From Luteitalea sp. (GTDB lineage Bacteria; Acidobacteriota; Vicinamibacteria; Vicinamibacterales; Vicinamibacteraceae), in contig WHTT01000021.1 of NCBI GenBank assembly GCA_009377605.1, positions 1 to 64,000 of the forward strand: a stretch of DNA of 64,000 nucleotides, given 5' to 3'. Positions 1-8,158 of this stretch are shown in pieces. How positions within the stretch are numbered: the first letter of the stretch is position 1; every line of letters begins with the position of its first letter. Position numbers and translations under genes: made by a program. The notes below the pieces were generated by a model, which was not told the origin of the DNA, ran no database searches, and saw only the letters and a program-made list of their open reading frames with translations.

Positions 1-2
1 AA

Positions 3-401
3 ACCGAGACGAGGCTAGCGATCCAGCAGTTCGAAACGCTCTTCAAGCGTTGGCCCAACAGCAAGATCACGGCCGCGGCCCAGGAAGAATACCGTGAAGC
101 GCGGGACCGCCTGAGCGAGTCCATCTACCGCGTTGGCCTCTTCTACTTCCGGCAGCAGTGGTATCCGGGAGCGATTACGCGATTTCGTGAGGTCCTCGAC
201 GACGACCCGCGGTATACGTATCGTGACGCGGTCTACTATTACCTCGCGCGGGCACTGATTCGAGTCAAGCAGCAGGCGGAGGCGTTGCCGTTACTGGACA
301 GGCTGCAAAAGGAGTTCGAGACCAGCGAATATCTGGGGAGGGCCAAGGAGCTGGCCGCGCAACTGAAGTCGTCAATGGAGGCAAACCTCAAGCCGTCGTA
401 A
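3..401 (+). CDS. bamD: BamD-like outer membrane assembly lipoprotein, 3' part
   Basis: The 5' end lies outside the window; 132 codons remain and end in TAA at 399-401. The visible protein has TPR-type helices with the BamD-like order 'GLFYFRQQWYPGAITRF' then 'YYLARALIRVKQQAEA'. In Gram-negative bacteria BamD is a periplasm-facing lipoprotein of the BAM complex, which inserts beta-barrel proteins in the outer membrane. The N-terminal lipobox cannot be seen. The family call rests on this C-terminal half, so another TPR lipoprotein of the same fold (YbgF-like) is possible. It converges with pgsA, whose stop is 36 bases away. Confidence 0.7.
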   Translation, partial: TETRLAIQQFETLFKRWPNSKITAAAQEEYREARDRLSESIYRVGLFYFRQQWYPGAITRFREVLDDDPRYTYRDAVYYYLARALIRVKQQAEALPLLDRLQKEFETSEYLGRAKELAAQLKSSMEANLKPS

Positions 402-436
402 CAAGCAGGGCGCATGGGGCGAGGCGCCGCCCTCCC

Positions 437-1072
437 CTACCACGGCGCGTTCGGCGAGCGCGCCCGACCATGCGGCTCGGACCGATAAAGGTGGGGCTCT
501 GAGGCCCTGTCGAGAGCGGGCGCGGGCACGCCGCGACTGAACGCGACATAGTAGTCGACTGCGGACCAGATCGCGAATGCGAGCACGGCCCACAGCGCCA
601 CGGTGCCGAGGAACGCGAGCGAGCCCAGGTAGTCGGCGCCAAGGATGAGCAACAGGATAGCGACGACCTGCGTCGTCATCTTGAGCTTGCCGAGCGGTGA
701 GGCGGGCATGCTCTGTCCACGTGTCTGAGCCACGCTCCGGAGGCCGGTGACGGCAAGCTCGCGGCCGATGATCACCGCCACTATCCAGGCGGGGGCGCGG
801 CCCATCTGGACGAGCGACACGAGGGCAGCCGTGATGAGCAGCTTGTCCGCGAGCGGGTCGAGCCATTGACCGAGGGCGGTGACCTGTTGCCGCCGTCGCG
901 CCAAATAACCGTCGAGCCAGTCCGTCAGCGATGCGACCAGGAAGATGGCGGCGGCGACATACTCCTTGGGGAGGCCGACGATCGCGCGCCCCTCGAACTT
1001 CGTCAGCAGCACCACGACCAGCAGAGGTACGAGGAAGATGCGTGCCAACGAAAGGGCGTTTGGCAGGTTCAT
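437..1072 (-). CDS. pgsA: CDP-diacylglycerol-glycerol-3-phosphate 3-phosphatidyltransferase
   Basis: The 211-residue membrane protein carries the CDP-alcohol phosphatidyltransferase signature D-x2-D-G-x2-A-R-x8-G-x3-D-x3-D at about residues 51-77 (DWLDGYLARR ... GQWLDPLADK). It makes phosphatidylglycerophosphate from CDP-diacylglycerol and glycerol-3-phosphate, the committed step to phosphatidylglycerol. I chose ATG at 1072 because the family begins 'MNLPNxLSLARI'; a longer frame to 1171 adds 33 unrelated residues. A paralogue sits at 27613..28167. It is divergent from the nucleotidyltransferase gene at 1123, leaving only 50 bases for both promoters. Confidence 0.9.
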   Translation of the reverse strand: MNLPNALSLARIFLVPLLVVVLLTKFEGRAIVGLPKEYVAAAIFLVASLTDWLDGYLARRRQQVTALGQWLDPLADKLLITAALVSLVQMGRAPAWIVAVIIGRELAVTGLRSVAQTRGQSMPASPLGKLKMTTQVVAILLLILGADYLGSLAFLGTVALWAVLAFAIWSAVDYYVAFSRGVPAPALDRASEPHLYRSEPHGRARSPNAPW

Positions 1073-1122
1073 ACGCTGACGATCATTGTATGCCTCTTTT
1101 TCCGTTATGATTGCGCGTTGAT

Positions 1123-2181
1123 ATGAAGGCGATTCTGCTAGCGGGCGGCAAGGGCACGCGTTTGCGGCCACTCACACTCCATACACCGAAGCCCATCGTG
1201 CCGATCTTCAATCGACCGTTCCTCGCGTATCAGCTCGATCGCGTACGGGAGCTTCCCGAGATCAGCGAGGTGGTGCTCAGCCTGAACTACCAGCCACGCC
1301 GGATCGAGGAAATCTTCGGCGACGGTGCGGCCTACGGCGTCCGCATTCGGTACGCGGTGGAGCCGTCACCGCTGGGGACCGGCGGCGCGATCAAGTTCGC
1401 GGCGCAGCATGCCACCGACACCGTGGTGGTCTTCAACGGGGATGTGCTGACGGCCATCGACCTCGCGGCCGTGATTCGCCTGCACCGGGAGCGGCGGGCC
1501 AAGGCGACCATCGTTTTGACCCCGGTTGCCAACCCCGAGGCGTACGGGCTGGTAGAAACGAGCGCCGACGGCGCCGTTCAACGGTTCCTCGAGAAGCCGA
1601 ACCCGAACGAGATCACCTGCAACACCATCAACGCCGGGATCTACGTGCTGGAGCCGGAGACATTCGACCGTATCCCTGCCGACGAGCCCTACTCCATCGA
1701 GCGCGCATATTTCCCGTCGCTGGTCGAGCGCGGCGAGCCGTTCGTCGCGCACATCTACGAGGGCTACTGGATCGATATCGGCACGCCGGAGAAGTACCGC
1801 CAAGTGCACCGCGATATCATGGATGGTCGCTTTTCGGTCGCCCCGTTCGACGAGACGTCCAACGGGCCCGCGGTATGGGCGACGCAGGCAAAGGTCGAGG
1901 CGGGCGCCGAGATCGAAGGGCCGTGTTTTCTGGACGAGGGCGCGGTCGTGAAGGCGGGCGCGCGCATCCGACCCTACACGGTGCTCGGACGGCAGTGCCA
2001 TGTCGAAGGCGGGGCCGAGATTGGCGATTCGATCATCTGGTCGAGCTCCTGGATAGGCTCCGACGCCAGCGTGCAGGGCGCGGTCGCGGGCCGCAACTGC
2101 CACATTGGTCGGAGCGTCCGGATCCGACCTGGTGCCGTGCTCGGGGACAAGTCCGTCGCGACCGATTTTTCGCAGCTCTAA
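1123..2181 (+). CDS. Sugar-1-phosphate nucleotidyltransferase (mannose-1-phosphate guanylyltransferase type)
   Basis: The N-terminal half is a Rossmann-like NTP transferase with the signature LAGGKGTRLRPLT near residues 5-17. The C-terminal ~100 residues are hexapeptide-like repeats (VEAGAEIEG, FLDEGAVVKAG, GAEIGDS) typical of a left-handed beta-helix. Such enzymes activate a sugar-1-phosphate with an NTP. The next gene, 4 bases on, is a phosphomannomutase/phosphoglucomutase, so GDP-mannose or a glucose nucleotide is the likely product; sequence alone does not settle which. ATG at 1123 was preferred over TTG at 1111. A TATGAT hexamer at 1106-1111 would give an almost leaderless transcript. 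Confidence 0.85.
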   Translation: MKAILLAGGKGTRLRPLTLHTPKPIVPIFNRPFLAYQLDRVRELPEISEVVLSLNYQPRRIEEIFGDGAAYGVRIRYAVEPSPLGTGGAIKFAAQHATDTVVVFNGDVLTAIDLAAVIRLHRERRAKATIVLTPVANPEAYGLVETSADGAVQRFLEKPNPNEITCNTINAGIYVLEPETFDRIPADEPYSIERAYFPSLVERGEPFVAHIYEGYWIDIGTPEKYRQVHRDIMDGRFSVAPFDETSNGPAVWATQAKVEAGAEIEGPCFLDEGAVVKAGARIRPYTVLGRQCHVEGGAEIGDSIIWSSSWIGSDASVQGAVAGRNCHIGRSVRIRPGAVLGDKSVATDFSQL

Positions 2182-2185
2182 GACG

Positions 2186-3550
2186 ATGCCTCAAAACGAT
2201 GTCGCTCCCGAGATCTTCAAGGCCTACGACATTCGTGGGCTCTACCCGGATCAGATCAACGAGGCGGCAGCGCACGATATCGGTGGCGCCTTTGCGTACT
2301 ACCTTGCCGCGCGCCGCATCGGTGTGGGCCGAGACATGCGGCTCTCATCGCCGGCTCTCGCCGAGGCGTTCATCGAGGGCGCACGGCAGCAGGGGTGCGA
2401 CGTCATCGACTACGGCATGATCGCGACCGATATGTTGTACTACGCGGTCTGCCGCGACAAGCTCGATGGCGGCGCGGAGATCACGGCGTCGCACAATCCA
2501 CGCGAGTACAACGGCATGAAGCTGGTGCGCAAGGAGGCGCTCCCGCTCAGTGCCGAGGCGGGCATCGATGACATCAAGGAGATGGTGCTCGAGCGCACGC
2601 TGCCGCCGAGCGACGCGTCCAAGGGGAGTCTGGAGCGACGCGAGATCATGGACGCGTATCTCGATCACGTCTTCACGTTCATCGACGCCTCGCTCATCAC
2701 GCCGTTTCGTGTCGTGCTCGACGCCGGCAACGGCATCGCCGGCCTCGTCGCTCCGCGGATTTTCGAACGGCTCCCCTGCCAGGTGGTCGGCCTCTGCATG
2801 GAGGTGGACGGGACGTTTCCCAACCATGAAGCGAACCCGCTCCTCGAGGAGAACCGGCGCGACATCATGGCACGCGTGGCGCAGGATCGGGCCGATATCG
2901 GGATTGCGTGGGACGGCGACGGCGATCGCTGCTTCTTCATCGACGGCACCGGGCAGTTCATCCCGGGTGACTTCGTCACCGCGCTCATCGCCGAGTCGTT
3001 CCTGCACAGACAGCCTGGCCAAACCATCGTCTACGACCTCAGGGCGAGCTACGCCGTGAAGGAGACCGTGGCCAAGTATGGCGGCACGGCGCTGATGAAT
3101 CGCGTGGGCCATGCGTTCATCAAGCATCGGATGCGGAAGGAGAATGCGATATTTGGCGGCGAGGTCAGCGGCCACTATTACTTTCGCAATAACTTCTACG
3201 CCGACAATGGCTTCATCCCAGCCCTGGTCATGCTCGAGCTCATGGCGCGCCGCGATCAGACCCTCACCGATCTGGTCGCGCCGCTGAGAGCGAAGTATTT
3301 CTTGTCGGGCGAGATCAGCATCAAGCTGCGGAGCCAAGCGCAGGCCGAGGCCAAGATTCGTGACATCGCACGCCGCTACACGGATGCCACGGTCTACAGC
3401 ATGGACGGGATCTCCATCGAGTATCCCGACTGGCATTTCAACGTACGCCCCTCGAACACCGAGCCACTACTCCGCCTGAACCTCGAAGCCAAGACCCCTG
3501 ACGTCATGGCCAAACGCCGCGACGAGGTGCTCGCGATGCTGCGGTCCTAA
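2186..3550 (+). CDS. manB: Phosphomannomutase/phosphoglucomutase
   Basis: This is a 454-residue alpha-D-phosphohexomutase. It shows the phosphoserine loop ASHNPREYNG around residues 101-110, the metal loop DGDGDR at 243-248, a sugar-binding loop GEVSGHYYF and the C-terminal phosphate-binding loop RPSNTEP. It interconverts hexose-6-phosphate and hexose-1-phosphate in the cytoplasm and would feed the nucleotidyltransferase directly upstream (gap 4 bases, probably one operon). ATG at 2186 was chosen because upstream in-frame codons lie inside the previous gene. Specificity for mannose or glucose cannot be read from the sequence. Confidence 0.88.
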   Translation: MPQNDVAPEIFKAYDIRGLYPDQINEAAAHDIGGAFAYYLAARRIGVGRDMRLSSPALAEAFIEGARQQGCDVIDYGMIATDMLYYAVCRDKLDGGAEITASHNPREYNGMKLVRKEALPLSAEAGIDDIKEMVLERTLPPSDASKGSLERREIMDAYLDHVFTFIDASLITPFRVVLDAGNGIAGLVAPRIFERLPCQVVGLCMEVDGTFPNHEANPLLEENRRDIMARVAQDRADIGIAWDGDGDRCFFIDGTGQFIPGDFVTALIAESFLHRQPGQTIVYDLRASYAVKETVAKYGGTALMNRVGHAFIKHRMRKENAIFGGEVSGHYYFRNNFYADNGFIPALVMLELMARRDQTLTDLVAPLRAKYFLSGEISIKLRSQAQAEAKIRDIARRYTDATVYSMDGISIEYPDWHFNVRPSNTEPLLRLNLEAKTPDVMAKRRDEVLAMLRS

Positions 3551-3592
3551 ATGATTCGCGACGGTAGCGCCCGACCCAAAGAGCCTGTAGCC

Positions 3593-3617
3593 GAAGCCGC
3601 CCGAAAGGGCGGCGAAG
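3593..3617. terminator. GC-rich hairpin between manB and tRNA-Gly
   Basis: The stem CCGCCC-GAAA-GGGCGG, extended by flanking GCC/GGC pairs, lies between the convergent mutase gene and tRNA-Gly. There is no T-tract, so intrinsic termination is uncertain; it may be a transcript-end stabiliser. Confidence 0.4.
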
Positions 3618-3623
3618 GCTGGC

Positions 3624-3697
3624 TGGAGCGGGCTACGGGAATCGAACCCGTCTAGCTGGCTTGGGAAGCCAGAGCATTACCACTATGCTAAGCCCGC
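3624..3697 (-). tRNA. tRNA-Gly (anticodon CCC)
   Basis: On the minus strand the 74 bases fold as a full cloverleaf. The acceptor GCGGGCT pairs with AGCCCGC, the anticodon stem CTGGC/GCCAG encloses loop TTCCCAA, the T-arm is ACGGG-TTCGATT-CCCGT, and CCA is encoded. The anticodon reads CCC. Confidence 0.95.
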
Positions 3698-3737
3698 TCA
3701 GGTAACAACGCGTTCTAGCAAGGCGACGCTAAGTGGG

Positions 3738-4229
3738 CTAGTCGCGCACAAAACCAAAGTCGTGGTTCAGTGCGCTACATGCGGCATCGCCATACCTGAT
3801 GGTCCCCTCGAAGAGCCCGTTGATGCCCGCAGTGGCAACGCTACCGATCAGAGTGCCGGAGGCTTCGTAGCTCCGAGATCCGTCCGGGACTACGTTGACC
3901 GTGCCCTCCACGTGCATCGTTGAGCCGTCTAGGATCCCCTCGAAGGCACCCTCGGTTGGAAGGCCCTGCCTGCTGCTCAAGGTCACCGCGACATCAGTGC
4001 CGCTTTGGGTGATGGTCGCGTCAAATTCCTGTATGCGACCCGCGTCCAAGTCAGGGCTACAGGTCCCAGACGCGCGAATCGCCAGTCGATAATCGCCCGC
4101 GATGCCGGTGTCCGCCGGCGCTGTGGGCGATTCATCGTCATCACTGCACGCTGTCGTTCCGAGCACCATCATGCCAATCGCAATGGCGGAGAGGCTACGC
4201 ATTATCCAACGTCGTCGTGCAGTCGTCAT
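3738..4229 (-). CDS. Putative lipoprotein of unknown function
   Basis: This encodes about 163 residues with a basic start (MTTARRRW), a hydrophobic segment and a probable lipobox ending ...LGTTAC, followed by an acidic linker SDDDESPTAPAD. The mature part is a small Ser/Thr/Gly-rich domain with alternating beta-type segments ('DYRLAIRASGTCSP', 'FDATITQSGTDVAVTLSS'). It is probably attached to a membrane facing the periplasm. ATG at 4229 gives the best signal peptide; ATG at 4202 is an alternative. It lies between two tRNA genes on the same strand. I do not recognise the family. Confidence 0.65.
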   Translation of the reverse strand: MTTARRRWIMRSLSAIAIGMMVLGTTACSDDDESPTAPADTGIAGDYRLAIRASGTCSPDLDAGRIQEFDATITQSGTDVAVTLSSRQGLPTEGAFEGILDGSTMHVEGTVNVVPDGSRSYEASGTLIGSVATAGINGLFEGTIRYGDAACSALNHDFGFVRD

Positions 4230-4352
4230 CAGCGCTCGCCATGCCAGAGAAACGCCCGCTTCACGTAGAAAATGCGAGACAAGCAGCGCAAGAGGCAGGC
4301 TCACCCCTTGCCTTTCTCGCCTCGCATTGTGCACATAGAGACGACGAACAGG

Positions 4353-4430
4353 TGGTCGGGGCGGGCGGATTCGAACCGCCGACCTCCAGTACCCCAAACT
4401 GGCGCGCTAACCAGGCTGCGCCACGCCCCG
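4353..4430 (-). tRNA. tRNA-Pro (anticodon GGG)
   Basis: The 78-base minus-strand cloverleaf has acceptor CGGGGCG/CGCCCCG, anticodon stem CCAGT/ACTGG around TTGGGGT (anticodon GGG), T-loop GGTTCGAATCC and an encoded CCA. Confidence 0.95.
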
Positions 4431-4471
4431 AGCAGCGCCCGCTCGCGCGAAGCGCATCCTGTGATTCTACC

Positions 4472-5008
4472 TCAACGCGAGCGCTTGTTACGTGTGGGAC
4501 GGCGCAGCGGCACACGATCTTCAGACGACTCAACGGGCGCCTCTGGCGCCTGAAGCTCGAAGTCGCGCCCCTGGGGCTCCTCCTCGCGGCCGGCCTGGCT
4601 CGCACGGATTGGTGAAGAGTCGTCGAGCAGAGAGAGCAACGAGCGAAGCCCCTCCTTGACCTTGAGCACGCCTGCCCGAGCACGGTCCTCGACCTGTGCC
4701 GCGATGGCCAACATGTCGTCGCTGTCCACGACATCGGGCGCCGTCGGCGCCTGCTCCTGCTCGAGCTGGCGTCGCGCGCCGGCCAAGGTCAGGCCATCAC
4801 CAAAGACGAGCTGCCGAATGCGCACGACCCGCTCGACGTCGGCGCGGCGATAGATGCGGGGTCCCCCCGGCGTCTTGGAGAGCCCTAGATCGGGAAACTC
4901 GCTTTCCCACGTGCGCAGGACGTACGGCTTAATCTTCGCGATCTCGCATACTTCGCCCGCTTTGAACGCGGGCCGGTCCGGAATAACAAACTCGGCCAAA
5001 TCCGCCAT
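4472..5008 (-). CDS. MerR-family transcriptional regulator
   Basis: The 178-residue protein has an N-terminal winged helix-turn-helix of MerR type at about residues 14-80 (KAGEVCEIAKIKPYVLRTWE ... GGPRIYRRADVERV), then a charged helical region and an Arg/Lys-rich tail. The DNA-binding part matches the short MerR group seen next to core genes in many bacteria; no effector-binding cysteine cluster is visible. ATG at 5008 starts the conserved part; the longer frame to 5098 runs into an intergenic repeat array. It lies downstream of der on the same strand, separated by that array. Confidence 0.8.
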   Translation of the reverse strand: MADLAEFVIPDRPAFKAGEVCEIAKIKPYVLRTWESEFPDLGLSKTPGGPRIYRRADVERVVRIRQLVFGDGLTLAGARRQLEQEQAPTAPDVVDSDDMLAIAAQVEDRARAGVLKVKEGLRSLLSLLDDSSPIRASQAGREEEPQGRDFELQAPEAPVESSEDRVPLRRPTRNKRSR

Positions 5009-5029
5009 TGTCCAACGACGGAGTATAAC

Positions 5030-5155
5030 AGGTTCGAAGTTCGAGGTTCGAGGTTCAAGGTGGGGGTGTACGAAGCTTCCGGGTTGACGTCCGAGCACCC
5101 GGGGAGCATCGAGATACCCAAGCTCAAACCTCGAACCTTGGACCTCGAACCTTAT
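5030..5155. repeat. Quasi-palindromic word array (GAGGTTC/GAACCTC)
   Basis: The left arm 5031-5061 repeats GGTTCGA/AGGTTC words, and the right arm 5123-5154 repeats the complement (AACCTCGAACCTT). A ~60-base unique core separates them. The right arm includes the der stop codon. Confidence 0.75.
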
Positions 5156-6519
5156 CCCTCGCCCCTCGCCCCTCTCTTGCGCACCACCACCCTGATCGGC
5201 GTGCCACTGAAACCGAACGAGTCACGCAGACCGTTGACGAGAAAGCGCTCATAGGAAAAGTGGAATGAGGATGCGACATTCGTAAAGAAGACGAAGGTTG
5301 GTGGCGCAACGCCCGTTTGCGCCGCGTACATGATCCTCACCTCACGCTTACCTGGGCTGACGGGCGGGTGCACAGACGTCACGGCCGCGACCCAGCGGTT
5401 GAGATCTGCGGTGGGCACGCGGTGGCGGCGCGCGGCCGCAACGCGGTCGATCATCTCCAGCAAGCGCGGCGTCCGCTCGCCGCTTGCCGCTGAGATGTGC
5501 AAGACCGGCGCGTAGTCGAGGAACTTCATCCCACGCCGGAGCTCCTCGTCGAAGGTGCGCCCGAAAGCGGCACCACGGTCTTTGACGAGGTCCCATTTGT
5601 TCGCCGCAAGGATCACACCGCAGCCGAGCCGATCCGCTTCTCCCGCAATTGCCGCATCTTGATCGGCCGGCCCCTGGGTGGCGTCCACGAGCAGTACCGC
5701 CACATCGGCGCGCGCGATCGCTCGGCGCGCGACCAAGACGCTGACCATCTCGATCTCACCTGATCGCGCCACACGCCCCGGGCGACGGATGCCCGCCGTG
5801 TCGACGATACGAAAGGTCCGCTTGTGCCAGCGAAGAACAGCATCAATCGCGTCGCGCGTGGTGCCCGGCATCTCACTGACCATCACCCGCTCCTCGCGCA
5901 GCAGGCGATTCACGAGCGACGACTTGCCGACGTTGGGACGCCCGACAATGGCCACCGCAATCTCGGACTCTTCGACCTCTCGTGTCGGTACGGGGCGAGC
6001 CCGGCCCTGCCCGCGCAGCTGCCCGACGACTGCGTCGAGCAGTTCGGCAACCCCGGTTCCATGCTCAGCCGAAATCTCCAAGACCGGCTCGAATCCAAAC
6101 CGGTAGAACTCAACGGCCTCGCCCCGGGCGCGCTTGTCATCTGTCTTGTTGACGGCGATCATGGTCGGTGCGGAGGCACGACGCAGTACTGCAGAGATCT
6201 CCTCGTCGGCGGCAACCCCGCCCTCCCGGCCATCGACCACCAAGACGAGGACGTCCGCTTCTTGAATGGCGCGTCTGCCATGATGCACGACGAGCTCGTG
6301 GAGTGGATCCATACTGTGGCCGAACATACCTCCCGTATCGACCAGTTTGAACGGGACGCCGTCCCATTCCGCGTCGTGCGCCAGGAGATCGCGTGTCGTT
6401 CCCGGCGTACGCGTGACAATCGCGCGCCGCGTGCGGGTAATCCGATTGAAGAGCGTGGATTTGCCAACGTTGGGCCGGCCAACGAGCACCACGCTGGGAA
6501 GTGACGCCGTGCGTTTCAC
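5152..6519 (-). CDS. der: Ribosome biogenesis GTPase Der
   Basis: The 455-residue protein has two tandem GTPase domains, each with a GRPNVGKS P-loop (residues ~14 and ~199), PGTTRD switch motifs, and NKTD / NKWD base-recognition motifs. A KH-like C-terminal domain follows. Der (EngA) acts in late 50S ribosome assembly. Length is normal for the family. The start codon is GTG at 6519. The last residues (RGARGEG) are coded by the edge of the intergenic word array, so the terminus is probably not conserved. Confidence 0.96.
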   Translation of the reverse strand: MKRTASLPSVVLVGRPNVGKSTLFNRITRTRRAIVTRTPGTTRDLLAHDAEWDGVPFKLVDTGGMFGHSMDPLHELVVHHGRRAIQEADVLVLVVDGREGGVAADEEISAVLRRASAPTMIAVNKTDDKRARGEAVEFYRFGFEPVLEISAEHGTGVAELLDAVVGQLRGQGRARPVPTREVEESEIAVAIVGRPNVGKSSLVNRLLREERVMVSEMPGTTRDAIDAVLRWHKRTFRIVDTAGIRRPGRVARSGEIEMVSVLVARRAIARADVAVLLVDATQGPADQDAAIAGEADRLGCGVILAANKWDLVKDRGAAFGRTFDEELRRGMKFLDYAPVLHISAASGERTPRLLEMIDRVAAARRHRVPTADLNRWVAAVTSVHPPVSPGKREVRIMYAAQTGVAPPTFVFFTNVASSFHFSYERFLVNGLRDSFGFSGTPIRVVVRKRGARGEG

Positions 6520-6587
6520 AAGAGTTTTCTTCGGTCGCGGCGGTAGCCTTGCACAGGTTGGGATGCCATCCCGCCCAAAGGCCCGCC

Positions 6588-6616
6588 TTGACAGGCTAAG
6601 TGGTTCTTCCTATGCT
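6588..6616 (+). promoter_or_regulatory. Sigma70-like promoter for the HU/IHF-type gene
   Basis: TTGACA at 6588-6593, 17 bases, then TATGCT at 6611-6616: a consensus -35, ideal spacing and near-consensus -10. Transcription would start near 6623 and leave a ~170-base leader before the ATG at 6794. The leader holds a small CCTTCG/CGAAGG palindrome and no recognised riboswitch. Confidence 0.75.
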
Positions 6617-6793
6617 AGTTACGAGCCTCTGTCCTTCGTTCGAAGGCTTGGGTGGCTATGTTCGTTTTCGCTCGGGCGCCCTGGCGAGCTCATCGGACCC
6701 TGGGCCCGCCTTCGCGACAAGCGCTACGGCGACATCCCGACATAGCTGGTTCGCGGAGGTGGGAGTGGAGGCCATTTGGGAGCTCGCACATCG

Positions 6794-7063
6794 ATGATTA
6801 AGGCGGACATCGTCAACGAAGTCTCGCGCGTTGCTGATATTACCAAGGTCAAGGCCGAGGCGGCAGTCGACGCGGTCTTCGACGCGATGCGACTCTCTAT
6901 GCAGCGCGGCGAGCGCATAGAGCTGCGAGGCTTTGGCGTGTTCCAGGTCAAGCCACGCAAACGCGGCATCGGGAGGAACCCCCGCACCGGCAAAGAAGTC
7001 CGCATTCCGCCCGGTCGGACGATTCGCTTCAAGCCGGGCAAGGAGCTCCAGAACATCCCCTGA
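6794..7063 (+). CDS. HU/IHF-family DNA-binding protein
   Basis: The 89-residue protein covers the whole HU/IHF fold: N-terminal helices (MIKADIVNEVSRVADITKVK), then the beta-saddle and arm with RGFGVFQVKPRKRGIGRNPR and RTGKEVRIPPGRTIRFKPGK. The arm keeps the intercalating proline (GRNPRTG). It would bend and compact DNA as a dimer. The helix composition is closer to IHF-alpha-like proteins, but HU and IHF cannot be separated here. A strong promoter precedes it and a site-2 protease gene follows 28 bases later on the same strand. Confidence 0.88.
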   Translation: MIKADIVNEVSRVADITKVKAEAAVDAVFDAMRLSMQRGERIELRGFGVFQVKPRKRGIGRNPRTGKEVRIPPGRTIRFKPGKELQNIP

Positions 7064-7091
7064 GTGCGGACGAATCCTAAGGACGATTTCT

Positions 7092-8099
7092 TTGCCGGCT
7101 GACGATCTGCCACCGTACCCCTACGATCGCAGCCTCTCTGTTCCAGGTGCGTCGCCAGAGGGCATATCGAGCGCCCAGTGGCAGCCCCTGCCACCGAGGC
7201 CACGCGCTCGCAACCGTGTCTGGCTTCACATCTTGCTCTTTCTGGCGACGGTCTTGACGACATCGTTGGCGGGCGCGGGCGTGTACCAGGGCTGGTTGAC
7301 CGACTTTGGGCGGGAGTCTCTTCCCGCTGGAAGCGGTCTGGGCGCCATGATGGTGGGCGGCCTGTGGTATAGCTTCGCCGCACTTGGCATCCTCACCGCG
7401 CACGAGCTCGGTCACTACTTCGCATGTCGCTACTACGGGATCGACGCCTCTCTCCCCTACTATCTGCCGATGCCCAGCATGATCGGCACGTTTGGCGCGG
7501 TCATCCGCATTCGCCAACCGATTGCCACCAAGCGGATGCTGTTCGACATTGCGGTGGCGGGCCCCATTGCCGGTTTCGTGGTCGCCATTCCGATGCTTCT
7601 GCTTGGGATGAGCTGGTCCAAGGTAACCGCTATGCCGTCCGGCCCTGACATCGTCGAGCTGGGTGAGCCCTTCGTCTTCCAGCTCGCCGCGGACTGGATT
7701 TTTGGGGCTCTTGGCGATGGGCAGACCGTGAACATGCATCCCGTAGTGTTCGGCGCGTGGCTCGGCCTCCTGGCAACAGCCCTCAACCTCGTCCCCGTCA
7801 GCCAGCTCGATGGCGGCCATGTCTCTTACGCCGTGTTTGGCCGCGCTTCGACGATCGTCTCCATTCTCTCCCTCGCCGCAGCACTCGGACTTGGGTACCT
7901 CTACTCGCCGAGCTGGTTCTTCTGGGTTGGTCTGTTGATTCTCCTGATGGCGCTTTCGGGCTTCCGCCACCCGCGTACGATCGACGAGAACGAGCCCCTC
8001 GACCCCGGGCGGAAATGGATTGCTTTCTTAGCGCTCCTCATGTTTGTGCTCTGCTTCACGCCCACGCCGATCAGTCCCACAGAGCTGGTGGGGGGATGA
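7092..8099 (+). CDS. Site-2 protease (M50) family membrane metalloprotease
   Basis: The 335-residue membrane protein has the zinc motif HELGH at residues 104-108 (AHELGHYFACRYYG) and the second metal motif LDGGH at 239-243 (NLVPVSQLDGGH), with about six hydrophobic segments. S2P proteases cleave substrates inside the membrane; no PDZ domain is present, which places this in the short group. TTG at 7092 was chosen because AAGGA (7079-7083) sits 8 bases upstream and no ATG fits. It probably shares a transcript with the HU-type gene. Its stop codon abuts a long palindrome. Confidence 0.85.
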   Translation: MPADDLPPYPYDRSLSVPGASPEGISSAQWQPLPPRPRARNRVWLHILLFLATVLTTSLAGAGVYQGWLTDFGRESLPAGSGLGAMMVGGLWYSFAALGILTAHELGHYFACRYYGIDASLPYYLPMPSMIGTFGAVIRIRQPIATKRMLFDIAVAGPIAGFVVAIPMLLLGMSWSKVTAMPSGPDIVELGEPFVFQLAADWIFGALGDGQTVNMHPVVFGAWLGLLATALNLVPVSQLDGGHVSYAVFGRASTIVSILSLAAALGLGYLYSPSWFFWVGLLILLMALSGFRHPRTIDENEPLDPGRKWIAFLALLMFVLCFTPTPISPTELVGG

Positions 8100-8154
8100 A
8101 AACGGGGACAGCCCTCGTTTTTCGACATGTGGAAAACGGGGGCTGTCCCCGTTT
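8099..8154. repeat. Interspersed palindrome, AAACGGGGACAG type, copy 1
   Basis: Perfect 15-base arms at 8100-8114 and 8140-8154 flank an inner CGTTTT/AAAACG pair, giving a hairpin of about 22 bp. It fills the gap between two convergent genes, starting directly at the protease stop codon and ending 4 bases before the priA stop. A related palindrome lies at 48174..48198. Confidence 0.85.
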
Positions 8155-8158
8155 CCCC

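Noticed and set aside
2345-3436. 363-codon minus-strand frame opposite the phosphohexomutase
   Set aside because: The mutase carries all four catalytic loops on the plus strand; the opposite frame lacks any motif.
6600-6797. 65-codon frame in the leader of the HU/IHF-type gene
   Set aside because: Ser/Ala-rich, no ribosome-binding site, and overlapping the next start; no evidence for translation.
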